Below, in pieces: positions 40,987 through 50,386 of a stretch of 64,000 bases of DNA; the first letter of the stretch is position 1; the number at the start of each line of letters is the position of its first letter. A program made the translations under genes and the position numbers. The DNA comes from Citrobacter sedlakii NBRC 105722. Its GTDB lineage: Bacteria; Pseudomonadota; Gammaproteobacteria; Enterobacterales; Enterobacteriaceae. The notes below the pieces were generated by a model. That model made no database searches and was not told the DNA's origin. It saw only the letters and a program-made list of their open reading frames with translations. The stretch is from contig NZ_BBNB01000007.1 in the NCBI RefSeq assembly GCF_000759835.1, positions 124,001 to 188,000 on the forward strand. The letters are read 5' to 3'.

Positions 40987-43269
40987 ATGTCCGAGCTTAA
41001 TGAAAAGTTAGCCACAGCCTGGGAAGGTTTTACCAAAGGTGACTGGCAGAATGAAGTAAACGTCCGTGACTTCATCCAGAAAAACTACACTCCGTATGAG
41101 GGTGACGAGTCCTTCCTGGCTGGCGCGACTGAAGCCACCACAGCGCTGTGGGACAGCGTAATGGAAGGCGTTAAACAGGAAAACCGCACTCACGCGCCTG
41201 TTGACTTTGACACCTCTGTTGCTTCTACCATCACTTCTCACGACGCTGGCTACATTAACAAAGCCCTTGAGAAAATCGTTGGTCTGCAGACTGAAGCGCC
41301 GCTGAAACGTGCGATCATCCCGTTCGGCGGTATCAAAATGGTTGAAGGTTCCTGCAAAGCGTACAATCGCGAGCTGGACCCGATGCTGAAAAAAATCTTC
41401 ACTGAATACCGTAAAACGCACAACCAGGGCGTGTTCGACGTTTATACTCCGGACATCCTGCGTTGCCGTAAATCCGGTGTTCTGACCGGTCTGCCAGACG
41501 CATATGGCCGTGGTCGTATCATCGGTGACTACCGTCGCGTTGCGCTGTACGGTATCGACTACCTGATGAAAGATAAATTCGCGCAGTTTACCTCTCTGCA
41601 GTCTGACCTGGAGAATGGCGTAAACCTGGAAGCGACGATTCGTCTGCGTGAAGAAATCGCTGAACAGCACCGCGCGCTGGGTCAGATCAAAGAGATGGCG
41701 GCGAAATACGGCTGCGATATCTCTGGTCCGGCTACTAACGCTCAGGAAGCTATCCAGTGGACCTACTTCGGCTACCTGGCTGCCGTTAAGTCTCAGAACG
41801 GCGCAGCAATGTCCTTCGGTCGTGTCTCCACCTTCCTGGATGCGTACATTGAACGTGACCTGAAAGCGGGCAAAATCACCGAGCAAGACGCTCAGGAAAT
41901 GATTGACCACCTGGTCATGAAACTGCGTATGGTTCGCTTCCTGCGTACCCCGGAATATGATGAACTGTTCTCTGGCGACCCGATCTGGGCAACAGAATCT
42001 ATCGGTGGTATGGGCGTAGATGGCCGTACTCTGGTTACCAAAAACAGCTTCCGCTTCCTGAACACCCTGTACACCATGGGTCCTTCTCCGGAGCCGAACA
42101 TCACCGTTCTGTGGTCTGAAAAACTGCCGCTGAACTTCAAGAAATTCGCCGCTAAAGTGTCCATCGACACCTCTTCTCTGCAGTACGAGAACGATGACCT
42201 GATGCGTCCGGACTTCAACAACGACGACTACGCTATCGCATGCTGCGTAAGCCCGATGGTTGTGGGTAAACAAATGCAGTTCTTCGGTGCGCGTGCAAAC
42301 CTGGCGAAAACCATGCTGTACGCAATCAACGGCGGCGTTGATGAAAAACTGAAAATGCAGGTGGGTCCGAAATCTGAACCGATCAAAGGCGATGTTCTGA
42401 ACTTTGACGAAGTGATGGACCGTATGGATCACTTCATGGACTGGCTGGCTAAGCAGTATGTCACCGCGCTGAACGTTATCCACTACATGCACGACAAGTA
42501 CAGCTACGAAGCCTCTCTGATGGCGCTGCACGACCGTGACGTGGTTCGCACCATGGCATGCGGTATCGCAGGTCTGTCCGTTGCGGCTGACTCCCTGTCT
42601 GCTATCAAATATGCGAAAGTGAAACCGATTCGTGACGAAGACGGTCTGGCTATCGACTTCGAAATCGAAGGCGAATACCCGCAGTTTGGTAACAACGACG
42701 CTCGCGTTGATGACATGGCGGTTGACCTGGTAGAACGTTTCATGAAGAAAATTCAGAAACTCACTACCTACCGTAACGCTATCCCGACTCAGTCTGTGCT
42801 GACCATCACCTCTAACGTTGTGTATGGTAAGAAAACCGGTAACACCCCAGACGGTCGTCGTGCTGGCGCGCCGTTCGGACCAGGTGCTAACCCGATGCAC
42901 GGTCGTGACCAGAAAGGTGCGGTTGCCTCTCTGACCTCCGTGGCTAAACTGCCGTTTGCTTACGCGAAAGATGGTATCTCTTACACCTTCTCTATCGTAC
43001 CGAACGCACTGGGTAAAGATGACGAAGTTCGTAAGACTAACCTGGCGGGTCTGATGGATGGTTACTTCCATCACGAAGCGTCCATCGAAGGTGGTCAGCA
43101 CCTGAACGTGAACGTCATGAACCGTGAAATGCTGCTCGACGCGATGGAACATCCGGAAAAATATCCGCAGCTGACCATTCGTGTATCAGGTTACGCAGTA
43201 CGTTTTAACTCCCTGACGAAAGAACAGCAGCAGGACGTTATCACCCGTACTTTCACTCAGACCATGTAA
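40987..43269 (+). CDS. pflB: Pyruvate formate-lyase
   Basis: A glycyl-radical enzyme that splits pyruvate with CoA into acetyl-CoA and formate under anaerobiosis. It has 760 residues as in E. coli, the catalytic cysteine pair in AIACCVSPM (Cys418-Cys419), and the radical loop RVSGYAVRF with Gly734. It has AAGGAGGTAGG-like ribosome-binding bases (GAAGGTAGG) and highly biased codons. Activated by PflA, encoded next. Confidence 0.99.
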   Translation: MSELNEKLATAWEGFTKGDWQNEVNVRDFIQKNYTPYEGDESFLAGATEATTALWDSVMEGVKQENRTHAPVDFDTSVASTITSHDAGYINKALEKIVGLQTEAPLKRAIIPFGGIKMVEGSCKAYNRELDPMLKKIFTEYRKTHNQGVFDVYTPDILRCRKSGVLTGLPDAYGRGRIIGDYRRVALYGIDYLMKDKFAQFTSLQSDLENGVNLEATIRLREEIAEQHRALGQIKEMAAKYGCDISGPATNAQEAIQWTYFGYLAAVKSQNGAAMSFGRVSTFLDAYIERDLKAGKITEQDAQEMIDHLVMKLRMVRFLRTPEYDELFSGDPIWATESIGGMGVDGRTLVTKNSFRFLNTLYTMGPSPEPNITVLWSEKLPLNFKKFAAKVSIDTSSLQYENDDLMRPDFNNDDYAIACCVSPMVVGKQMQFFGARANLAKTMLYAINGGVDEKLKMQVGPKSEPIKGDVLNFDEVMDRMDHFMDWLAKQYVTALNVIHYMHDKYSYEASLMALHDRDVVRTMACGIAGLSVAADSLSAIKYAKVKPIRDEDGLAIDFEIEGEYPQFGNNDARVDDMAVDLVERFMKKIQKLTTYRNAIPTQSVLTITSNVVYGKKTGNTPDGRRAGAPFGPGANPMHGRDQKGAVASLTSVAKLPFAYAKDGISYTFSIVPNALGKDDEVRKTNLAGLMDGYFHHEASIEGGQHLNVNVMNREMLLDAMEHPEKYPQLTIRVSGYAVRFNSLTKEQQQDVITRTFTQTM

Positions 43270-43298
43270 TTCCCTGTCTGACTGAAAAAGCGTAGAAT

Positions 43299-43326
43299 AA
43301 AGGCTCCACGTAAGTGGGGCCTTTTT
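43299..43326 (+). terminator. Terminator of focA-pflB
   Basis: AAAGGCTCCAC / GTGGGGCCTTT with a GTAA loop, one G-T pair, then a T run. Confidence 0.85.
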
Positions 43327-43459
43327 AGCAAATAGCCCGCCTCACAGCCTGGTTTGTCAGCTATCTATACTTTGGGTATCTGCCAAAACAGACTCGACAC
43401 AGCCCATGAGCTGTGCGCCAACACGGCCCCGGATGGGCCACATCTGGAGAAACACCGCA

Positions 43460-44200
43460 ATGTCAGTTATTGGTCGCATTCACTCCTTTGAATCCTGTGG
43501 TACCGTTGACGGCCCGGGCATTCGCTTTATTACCTTCTTCCAGGGCTGCCTGATGCGCTGCCTGTATTGCCATAACCGCGATACGTGGGATACCCACGGC
43601 GGTAAAGAAGTTACCGTTGAAGAACTGATGAAAGAGGTGGTGACCTATCGCCACTTTATGAATGCTTCTGGCGGCGGCGTAACGGCATCTGGCGGCGAAG
43701 CGATCCTGCAGGCGGAATTTGTTCGCGACTGGTTCCGCGCCTGTAAAAAAGAAGGCATTCATACCTGCCTGGACACCAACGGCTTTGTCCGCCGTTACGA
43801 TCCGGTTATTGATGAACTGCTGGAAGTGACCGATCTGGTGATGCTCGACCTTAAGCAGATGAACGACGAAATCCACCAGAACCTGGTGGGCGTATCAAAC
43901 CACCGCACGCTGGAGTTTGCCCGGTATCTGGCGAAAAAAGAGGTTAAGGTCTGGATCCGCTACGTTGTGGTGCCAGGCTGGTCCGACGACGACGACTCCG
44001 CGCATCGCCTGGGCGAGTTTACCCGCGATATGGGTAACGTCGAGAAAATCGAGCTGCTGCCCTATCATGAGTTAGGCAAGCACAAATGGGTGGCGATGGG
44101 TGAAGAGTACAAACTGGACGGCGTAAAACCGCCGAAAAAAGAGACCATGGAACGCGTGAAAGGCATTCTGGAGCAGTACGGTCATAAAGTGATGTATTAA
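43460..44200 (+). CDS. pflA: Pyruvate formate-lyase activating enzyme
   Basis: A radical-SAM enzyme that installs the glycyl radical in PflB. The CxxxCxxC cluster motif is Cys30-Cys34-Cys37 (CLMRCLYC, counting Met1), followed by the [14 protein letters not shown] region. The ATG at 43460 ([10 protein letters not shown]) gives the normal 246 residues; a frame to 43406 is spurious. It follows the pflB terminator, so it has its own promoter or readthrough. Confidence 0.98.
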   Translation: MSVIGRIHSFESCGTVDGPGIRFITFFQGCLMRCLYCHNRDTWDTHGGKEVTVEELMKEVVTYRHFMNASGGGVTASGGEAILQAEFVRDWFRACKKEGIHTCLDTNGFVRRYDPVIDELLEVTDLVMLDLKQMNDEIHQNLVGVSNHRTLEFARYLAKKEVKVWIRYVVVPGWSDDDDSAHRLGEFTRDMGNVEKIELLPYHELGKHKWVAMGEEYKLDGVKPPKKETMERVKGILEQYGHKVMY

Positions 44201-44205
44201 TTAAG

Positions 44206-44232
44206 AACGGCTGCACATGAGCAGCCGTTTTG
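44206..44232 (+). terminator. Terminator of pflA
   Basis: AACGGCTGC (44206-44214) / GCAGCCGTT (44221-44229) with a 6-nt loop and a short T run. Confidence 0.85.
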
Positions 44233-44263
44233 TTATCTGCCATAAACAGGGAATGGATGCTCT

Positions 44264-45055
44264 ATGCGCTTATTACTATCAGGAATTCTTCTCTTCTCAG
44301 CGCAGTGCGCGTATGCCGCCGATGTCTGCAATATCAGCACTATCGTTCAGCACGCCTGGCCGGATGCCACGCCAACAACGGATGGTTTCACCACCCGCGA
44401 CAGGCAGATCATTACTTTCGATGACGCCTCGCCGCAGCGCGCTATCTGCCGCGTCTGGCCCGCCAGGCCGGAGCTGACGCTGGCCGCCGTTCCGCTGATG
44501 TCGGATGAACAAACGGATTACGACCACACCGGCGATCTGGAACTCTTGGTGCTGGATTCCGCGACGCTGGCGGTGAGGCAGCGATTGCATCTGCCCAACC
44601 GTATGAGTGATGATGCCTTTCGCATCACCAGACTCACCCTTGATACCGCACGCTGGAAAGTCGCTCCCGATCAAATCGCGTTTGGCCTGCATATCGTTCG
44701 TGACGGTAGCTCGCGCGTTAACCCTTTTCGCGAGGATGCTCTCTCCCTGTACGTGATCGAAAATAATCAGCTGCGTACTCTGCTTCCAGGAATCATTCTG
44801 GAAGATAACAGCGGCGAATGGGACGGAATGTGCGCAGGCGAGTTTAATGATATAAAACGCACCCTTGCCATAGGCGCCTCTTCCCACAAGGGTTATGCCG
44901 ATATACGCGTCAGCGAAAAAAGCGTGGCATCCACGGCTTATATTGACGCCAACGGTGAATGCACCGCAAAGGATAAACCGGGAAAAGCCAGCTGGACCTT
45001 ACACTATGACGGCAACCAGTACGTCGTCCCGAAAAGCCTGACTCCGCTTGAGTAA
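44264..45055 (+). CDS. Exported protein of unknown function
   Basis: I do not recognise this protein. It has 263 residues, with a clear signal peptide (MRLLLSGILLFSAQCAYA, cleavage before Ala19 or Asp20). The mature part has exactly four cysteines (22, 62, 190, 233), suggesting two disulfides in the periplasm. It has alternating hydrophobic strands (LELLVLDS, LSLYVIENN) and no membrane segment, lipobox or catalytic motif that I can name. A GGATG about eight bases upstream is a modest ribosome-binding site. It lies alone between pflA and the convergent ycaM, where I recall ycaK and ycaN in E. coli K-12. Confidence 0.85.
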   Translation: MRLLLSGILLFSAQCAYAADVCNISTIVQHAWPDATPTTDGFTTRDRQIITFDDASPQRAICRVWPARPELTLAAVPLMSDEQTDYDHTGDLELLVLDSATLAVRQRLHLPNRMSDDAFRITRLTLDTARWKVAPDQIAFGLHIVRDGSSRVNPFREDALSLYVIENNQLRTLLPGIILEDNSGEWDGMCAGEFNDIKRTLAIGASSHKGYADIRVSEKSVASTAYIDANGECTAKDKPGKASWTLHYDGNQYVVPKSLTPLE

Positions 45056-45062
45056 CCGTCTT

Positions 45063-45109
45063 AAGGCATAAATGGCGCAGTATCCGTTCCCGGTGACCGG
45101 TTATGCCTT
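45063..45109. terminator. Possible bidirectional hairpin between the exported protein and ycaM
   Basis: AAGGCATAA (45063-45071) and TTATGCCTT (45101-45109) are perfect complements around 29 bases; the second arm includes the ycaM stop codon. The long loop and lack of a T run make it weak. Confidence 0.35.
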
Positions 45110-46522
45110 GCTGCGCGCCAGCAGAGGGAATATCAGGCCCAGCCCGACCAGCACAAACGGCGTCACGATATTCAGCGTCAGCTGGAAGGTCCATTCAGGG
45201 GTAAAAGCTTCTATTTTGGGGAAGATGCCGGTTAGGCAGGCAAAGGCGGTAAAGCCGAAACACCAGATGCCAACCGTCAGCGCCAGCGGGCGGTTACGGA
45301 TAAACACATACTCCGGCTGATATTTCTGCGCCAGACGAATCACGGCAATAAAGGCGACAAATACCCACAGATAACGCAACGGCATCACCACGGAATTCAG
45401 GTTCAGCAGCCATTTATAAAGATTATTCATATCGCCAATACCAAGCGTGGGCAACATAATCAAAATCGCCACCAGCACAAGCGTCAGTATATAACCGTTT
45501 ACCGGCGTTCCGGATGCGTTCGTGCCGCATAAACGCTGCGGAATATATTTACTGTCTGCATCCCCAAGCAGCACTTTCAATGGCGCATCGATAGAGAAAA
45601 CCAGCGCCGCAATCTGACCTAACGTATTGGCGATAGCGTAAATAATCATCAGCGCATTGCCCAGATGGTAATATTCGCCTAACTTCTGGAAGGCGTAATA
45701 TTGACCATTGGTCATCAGATCGTCGGGAATATTTCCTGAGTCAAACATCATTCCCATCGCCAGCGAGCCGAGAATAGCGCAAACGGCCACCATTACCGCC
45801 AGAAACAGCATTCCTTTGGGAAATTCCCGTCCCGGATTACGCGTCTGATTCACATATGGCGAAATCTTTTCCGCCCCGCCGACGGCAAAAACCAGCATGG
45901 AAATGGTCGTAATGTAGGTGAAATCAAAATGCGGAATAAACGTTTGCCAGGTGATGTTGGTCGTCGCGATCTCTACGTGGGTAATAGCCGGGGCCGTCAC
46001 CGCCATCACCACATAGAGTATGGACATGACGAACATGGCGATACCCGCCACCGAACCGACAAACTTCAGCGATTTCATCCCCCGTGACGCCACCCACATG
46101 AAGAAGACAAAAAGCACCAGTGTGAGGCCCTGCAGCGCCACGACTGAATACTCTTTAATTAACGAACCATCGCCATTTAGCGCCCACCCCAGCGCGATTA
46201 AAATCGCCTGTGGTTTTTGCGCCAGATAAGGGATATGCACCACCCAGTAAGTCCAGGCGGCAAGATAGGCCAGTCCCGGCCCCATAGTCTGTTTTATCCA
46301 CGTGCTGACGCCGCCCTTACCATCTTTAAAGGTGGAGCCAAGCTGGCCGACGATAAGGGCATAAGGAATAAAATAGAGGGCAAAAATAAACACCCATGAA
46401 AAAACCACCACCAGCCCCTGGTTGGCATAGTTATTCACTACGTTGCCAAAACCCCAGACGGTGATAAATGACATCAGCGCAATGTTGTACCAGCGCAACT
46501 GTTTTTCCCGTTCACCTGCCAT
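45101..46522 (-). CDS. ycaM: APC-family amino acid transporter YcaM
   Basis: An inner-membrane amino acid/polyamine-type permease with about 12 membrane helices; the substrate is unknown. FITVWGFGNVVNNYANQG in helix 1 and SMLVFAVGGAEKISPYVNQ in a later helix are family-typical. The ATG at 46522 (MAGEREKQLRW) has AAGGA nine bases upstream and gives 473 residues; a frame to 46642 is spacer. The E. coli neighbours ycaN and ycaK are not present here. Confidence 0.92.
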   Translation of the reverse strand: MAGEREKQLRWYNIALMSFITVWGFGNVVNNYANQGLVVVFSWVFIFALYFIPYALIVGQLGSTFKDGKGGVSTWIKQTMGPGLAYLAAWTYWVVHIPYLAQKPQAILIALGWALNGDGSLIKEYSVVALQGLTLVLFVFFMWVASRGMKSLKFVGSVAGIAMFVMSILYVVMAVTAPAITHVEIATTNITWQTFIPHFDFTYITTISMLVFAVGGAEKISPYVNQTRNPGREFPKGMLFLAVMVAVCAILGSLAMGMMFDSGNIPDDLMTNGQYYAFQKLGEYYHLGNALMIIYAIANTLGQIAALVFSIDAPLKVLLGDADSKYIPQRLCGTNASGTPVNGYILTLVLVAILIMLPTLGIGDMNNLYKWLLNLNSVVMPLRYLWVFVAFIAVIRLAQKYQPEYVFIRNRPLALTVGIWCFGFTAFACLTGIFPKIEAFTPEWTFQLTLNIVTPFVLVGLGLIFPLLARSKA

Positions 46523-46690
46523 AACACAATCCTTCGTGAAAGCTTTTATACAAAAATTAGGCGAAGGATTATGCGCGGGAAAAGAGGAAAGCGATATTGG
46601 CAGAGTAAAAAACTCTAACCGTCTGCACAGTTTATTTTGCAACAGTCGGAAGATATGATCAGTATATTAATTATTTCCCGTCATATATAC

Positions 46691-46725
46691 GCAAACGCTA
46701 TGCAAAAATAAGGCATAGCGTTTGC
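46691..46725. terminator. 13-bp perfect inverted repeat after ycaD
   Basis: GCAAACGCTATGC (46691-46703) and GCATAGCGTTTGC (46713-46725) flank a 9-nt loop, six bases past the ycaD stop. It is likely the 3' end of ycaD, but there is no T run after the stem on that strand. Confidence 0.55.
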
Positions 46726-46731
46726 GCTGGT

Positions 46732-47880
46732 TTAAACGTGAGCAATCGGATCGGGCGTGTGCCCGGCATTACGCAGCAGCATCAGTAAATAAATAAACGA
46801 GACGCTGGCAATCATAATAAACAGCAGATTATCGGAATAATTCTGCATTAACATCGCGGTGAAGGAGGGCCCTAACAGGCTGCCCACGGTGTAGCTCAAC
46901 AGCAATGCCTGGTTCATCGCCACAAGCTGATGCTGTTCCACTTTTTCACATGCCCATGCCATCGCCACCGGATAGAGGGTAAAACCTGCCGCCCCCAGAA
47001 TAAACAACGCGGGGGCCATCGCGGCCTGGCTGAGCATCGCGATACTGCCGAGGATCACCACGAAGACCTGAACGCGCAGAACCAACAGGCGACCAAACTT
47101 ATCGGCCAGACGTCCGATCGGCCACTGTCCCAGGATCCCGGCGCTAACCAGCACCGCCATCCAGAAACCGATGCTGGCGTTGCTTATCCCCTGGTGATTC
47201 AAATACAGCGGCATCAGACCGTACAGGGAGCCGAGAACAATTCCGGAGATAATACAACCGTTCACCCCCAGACGCGCCTGACGCAGCCTGAGCATCGACG
47301 TCACAGGTGTGGCGCTGTGTTCTTCCGACCGTTGATTCAGAATACGCGTGAAGAGCAGCGGTAAAATCGCCGCCAGTACCATACCCGTTACCCACGGCAA
47401 CACATTCATCAGCTCCGTGGACACTTTGCTGACCAACAGCTGACCGAGGAATGTCCCCACGTAGTAAACCATCATATAAGCCGCCAGCAGGCGACCACGA
47501 TTGCGTGAGGTGCCGCTGCACATCAGCGCACTTTCCACTACCACCCAGATCATGGCGCAGCCCACGCCCGCCACGAAGCGCCAGGCCAGCCAGCTCCAGA
47601 ATCCGACCATTACCCCAAGCCCCACACAGCCAGCGGCAAAAATCAGCGAAGCAAGGTAATAGCTACGGTTAAACCCGAGATGTTTAATTAAATAGCCCGT
47701 CAGTAACGTACCCACCAGATTCCCGGTGAAATAAGACGAACTGATAATGCCCACCTGCCAGGTCGGCAGGTTTTCCTGAGCGAGCCAGAGCGGGACGAGC
47801 GTGTTCAGCACCGCGATCGCCAGGGTCAACAAAAGCAGGCCAGACAGCAAAAGCATGACGGGCCGGGTATAGGTGGACAT
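46732..47880 (-). CDS. ycaD: MFS-type transporter YcaD
   Basis: A major facilitator superfamily protein with 12 predicted membrane helices and 382 residues, as in E. coli; the substrate is unknown. The loop between helices 2 and 3 region has [21 protein letters not shown] and the second half repeats GRLADKFGR. It is transcribed away from ycaC, and separately from ycaM. Confidence 0.93.
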   Translation of the reverse strand: MSTYTRPVMLLLSGLLLLTLAIAVLNTLVPLWLAQENLPTWQVGIISSSYFTGNLVGTLLTGYLIKHLGFNRSYYLASLIFAAGCVGLGVMVGFWSWLAWRFVAGVGCAMIWVVVESALMCSGTSRNRGRLLAAYMMVYYVGTFLGQLLVSKVSTELMNVLPWVTGMVLAAILPLLFTRILNQRSEEHSATPVTSMLRLRQARLGVNGCIISGIVLGSLYGLMPLYLNHQGISNASIGFWMAVLVSAGILGQWPIGRLADKFGRLLVLRVQVFVVILGSIAMLSQAAMAPALFILGAAGFTLYPVAMAWACEKVEQHQLVAMNQALLLSYTVGSLLGPSFTAMLMQNYSDNLLFIMIASVSFIYLLMLLRNAGHTPDPIAHV

Positions 47881-48193
47881 GAGTATAAACCGTGAGGAAG
47901 TTCAAATTTCACGCGCATCATGCCACCAACAAAAACATTGTCAATCGGCTGAAACCGCGGCCTGACGGCCCTTTTTATGGTTCGATTCAATTTATTGATT
48001 GAGAAAATGTATTCTGACCACAGCGTCCCACTCAGGTGGCTGTTTTTATTGATTTATCGCTAAAAGGCGCCGCGTCGTTTGGTCGAAAAATCTCATAGTC
48101 CCACCAACAATTTTTTTTCCGTTCTATGCTTTGAGTGAACCTCCCGCACCCGGTTGGTTTCGGGTGTTTCGCTGACTCTCTCAAGGAGAAGAA
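47881..48193. promoter_or_regulatory. Divergent intergenic region ycaD-ycaC (313 bp)
   Basis: No gene is seen. It should hold promoters for both neighbours. TATGCT (48125-48130) is a possible -10 for ycaC. CACCCG (48147-48152) / CGGGTG (48161-48166) forms a leader hairpin before the strong AAGGAG site of ycaC. No firm operator was identified. Confidence 0.4.
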
Positions 48194-48820
48194 ATGGCTA
48201 AGCCTTATGTTCGTCTCGATAAAAATGATGCTGCGGTTCTTCTGGTCGATCACCAGGCCGGATTGCTCTCACTGGTCAGGGATATCGATCCCGATAAATT
48301 CAAGAATAACGTTCTCGCCCTCGGTGATTTAGCCAAATATTTTAAGTTGCCGACTATCCTGACAACCAGTTTTGAAACGGGTCCAAACGGGCCGCTGGTC
48401 CCCGAACTGAAGGCGCAGTTTCCGGACGCCCCCTACATTGCGCGTCCCGGCAATATCAACGCCTGGGATAACGAAGACTTTGTCAACGCCGTGAAGGCGA
48501 CAGGGAAAAAACAGTTGATCATTGCCGGTGTAGTCACTGAGGTTTGCGTGGCGTTCCCGGCGCTTTCGGCTATTGAGGAAGGGTTTGACGTTTTTGTGGT
48601 GACCGATGCCTCGGGCACGTTCAATGACATTACCCGCCTGTCGGCGTGGGATCGAATGTCGCAGGCTGGCGCGCAGTTAATGACATGGTTTGGCGTCGCC
48701 TGTGAGCTTCATCGCGACTGGCGCAATGACATTGAGGGGCTGGCGACGCTGTTCTCAAATCATATTCCGGATTACCGTAACCTGATGACCAGCTACGATA
48801 CCCTGACGAAGCAGAAATAG
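48194..48820 (+). CDS. ycaC: Isochorismatase-family hydrolase YcaC
   Basis: A cysteine hydrolase of the isochorismatase-like fold; E. coli YcaC forms a large double-ring oligomer, and its substrate is unknown. Catalytic residues by family are Asp19 (LLVDHQ) and Cys118 (VVTEVCVAF). It has 208 residues and a strong ribosome-binding site. Convergent with dmsC. Confidence 0.95.
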   Translation: MAKPYVRLDKNDAAVLLVDHQAGLLSLVRDIDPDKFKNNVLALGDLAKYFKLPTILTTSFETGPNGPLVPELKAQFPDAPYIARPGNINAWDNEDFVNAVKATGKKQLIIAGVVTEVCVAFPALSAIEEGFDVFVVTDASGTFNDITRLSAWDRMSQAGAQLMTWFGVACELHRDWRNDIEGLATLFSNHIPDYRNLMTSYDTLTKQK

Positions 48821-48845
48821 AAAACCGGGGTCAACGCCCCGGTTT
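48821..48845 (+). terminator. Terminator of ycaC
   Basis: AAACCGGGG (48822-48830) / CCCCGGTTT (48837-48845), directly after the ycaC stop. Confidence 0.88.
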
Positions 48846-48854
48846 GGTGAGAGA

Positions 48855-48880
48855 GCCGGATGGCGTTGTCGCCATCCGGT
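48855..48880. repeat. REP-like palindrome between ycaC and dmsC
   Basis: CCGGATGGCG (48856-48865) / CGCCATCCGG (48870-48879) with a TTGT loop matches the GCCGGATGGCG core of enterobacterial REP elements. It lies between the convergent ends of ycaC and dmsC, a usual REP position. Confidence 0.75.
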
Positions 48881-48893
48881 AATTCCCTGTACG

Positions 48894-49757
48894 TTAACTG
48901 GCTACCGCTACGCCCACGGTCATATGCAGACCGTAGAACACGCCGCGGCCAATCAGTTCACCGACCAACAGCAGAACAAATGCTACCGAAAGCAGCGGTA
49001 CCGCCGGCTGGTAGCCTTTCAACTGCGGCACAATCCAGCAGCAGAGCGCCACGGTGAGAACAACTATGCGCCAGGCCATCAGCGAACCGTAATCCGGCAC
49101 CAGCGCCGACGCCTGTTGAATGGAGCTATGGATAGTCGCCAGCTCGGCGCCTTGCATCACCGACATAACCGCGCTCACAACCAGCGCCAGCAGTGAAACC
49201 GCAGGCAGCAGACGCATCGCCCAGCCATCGACGTCAGCCACGCGCAGCAGCAGGTAACCGAGCAGCGGCCCCCCCAAAAACAGCGTCAGGAAGAAGCCCA
49301 TCGGCGTCCAGAGGCTGTACCAGGTCGGTACGGTATCGATGCTGTTATAAACGCGAACCATCATCCAGACAAATATCACGCCCAGAATCATGGTGACGAT
49401 CAGCCACACTGTACGTAACGCCGGAGAGAGCTTTTTCATCACGGCCAGCAGCCAGCCGATACCGCCAATCGCAAAGAAAACAGAGCCGCTGGCGATTTCA
49501 TTACTCAGCGCCGACGACCCTACGCGATTCAGCGAATTAAACGCGCGCATCGGCGAGCCGAGGTGCAGCATGGAGGCGATAAAACCAATCCCCATCAATA
49601 CCCATAACGCAAACATACAGCGGATCACCCGCTGCTGCGTCTCTGCGCGCAGGTCGCCTTTGATCAGCGCCAGCGCCAGAACGATAAAGCCACCGACTAC
49701 ACACTGCCCGAAGACCGTGAAGATCATTAGCGGCCATTCATGCCATCCACTTCCCAT
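48894..49757 (-). CDS. dmsC: DMSO reductase membrane anchor subunit DmsC
   Basis: An integral membrane subunit that oxidises menaquinol and anchors DmsAB. It has 287 residues with eight predicted membrane helices, starting MGSGWHEWPLMIFTVFGQC. Its start lies one base after the dmsB stop. Last gene of dmsABC. Confidence 0.95.
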   Translation of the reverse strand: MGSGWHEWPLMIFTVFGQCVVGGFIVLALALIKGDLRAETQQRVIRCMFALWVLMGIGFIASMLHLGSPMRAFNSLNRVGSSALSNEIASGSVFFAIGGIGWLLAVMKKLSPALRTVWLIVTMILGVIFVWMMVRVYNSIDTVPTWYSLWTPMGFFLTLFLGGPLLGYLLLRVADVDGWAMRLLPAVSLLALVVSAVMSVMQGAELATIHSSIQQASALVPDYGSLMAWRIVVLTVALCCWIVPQLKGYQPAVPLLSVAFVLLLVGELIGRGVFYGLHMTVGVAVAS

Positions 49758-49758
49758 C

Positions 49759-50376
49759 TTACACCTCCTTCGGATTGGCCAGATAACCCGTGGTGTCTCC
49801 CGTCGGGCGGCTGTTGGCGTTAGGTTTGATTACAATATTAGGTTTAGTGAAATGCGCCCCCGGCAGCGGAGCGACAGCGGCCAGATCGCCGTGTTTTTTA
49901 CGCAGTTCTTCAATCGGACCGAAGTCCAGCGCGCGCAGCGGACAGGATTCCACACAGATCGGTTTTTTACCTTCCGCCACACGGTCATGGCAACCGTCGC
50001 ATTTGGTCATATGACCTTTGGCGGCATTGTATTGTGGCGCGCCGTACGGGCAAGCCATATGGCAGTAGCGGCAGCCAATGCACACATCTTCATCGACCAC
50101 CACAAAACCGTCTTCCCGTTTATGCATCGCCCCGCTTGGGCACACCTTGGTACAGGCCGGGTCTTCACAATGGTTACACGAAATGGACAAATAGTAGGCA
50201 AAGACGTTCTGGTGCCAGACGCCGTTATCCTCCTGCCAGTCGCCGCCTGCATACTCGTAGATGCGACGGAAGCTGACGTCCGGGGTTAAGTCTTTATAAT
50301 CTTTACAGGCCAGTTCGCAGGTTTTGCAACCGGTGCAACGGCTGGAATCAATAAAAAATCCATACTGGGTTGTCAT
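49759..50376 (-). CDS. dmsB: DMSO reductase iron-sulfur subunit DmsB
   Basis: An electron-transfer subunit with four [4Fe-4S] clusters between DmsC and DmsA. It has 205 residues with 16 ligand cysteines in groups such as CTGCKTCELAC, CNHCEDPACTKVC, CIGCRYCHMAC and CDGCHDR. It lies ten bases after dmsA. Confidence 0.97.
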   Translation of the reverse strand: MTTQYGFFIDSSRCTGCKTCELACKDYKDLTPDVSFRRIYEYAGGDWQEDNGVWHQNVFAYYLSISCNHCEDPACTKVCPSGAMHKREDGFVVVDEDVCIGCRYCHMACPYGAPQYNAAKGHMTKCDGCHDRVAEGKKPICVESCPLRALDFGPIEELRKKHGDLAAVAPLPGAHFTKPNIVIKPNANSRPTGDTTGYLANPKEV

Positions 50377-50386
50377 CGGCTACTCC

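Noticed and set aside
41008-43152. 714-codon open frame antisense to pflB
   Set aside because: It mirrors a highly expressed gene with strong codon bias, has no ribosome-binding site, and its product is a low-complexity mix rich in Val, Phe, His and Arg.
44264-45055. SopD2-like effector next to pfl genes
   Set aside because: The protein has a classical signal peptide and four cysteines and does not resemble the SopD family.
49390-50289. 299-codon frame antisense to dmsC/dmsB
   Set aside because: It crosses the junction of two intact operon genes and has no ribosome-binding site.
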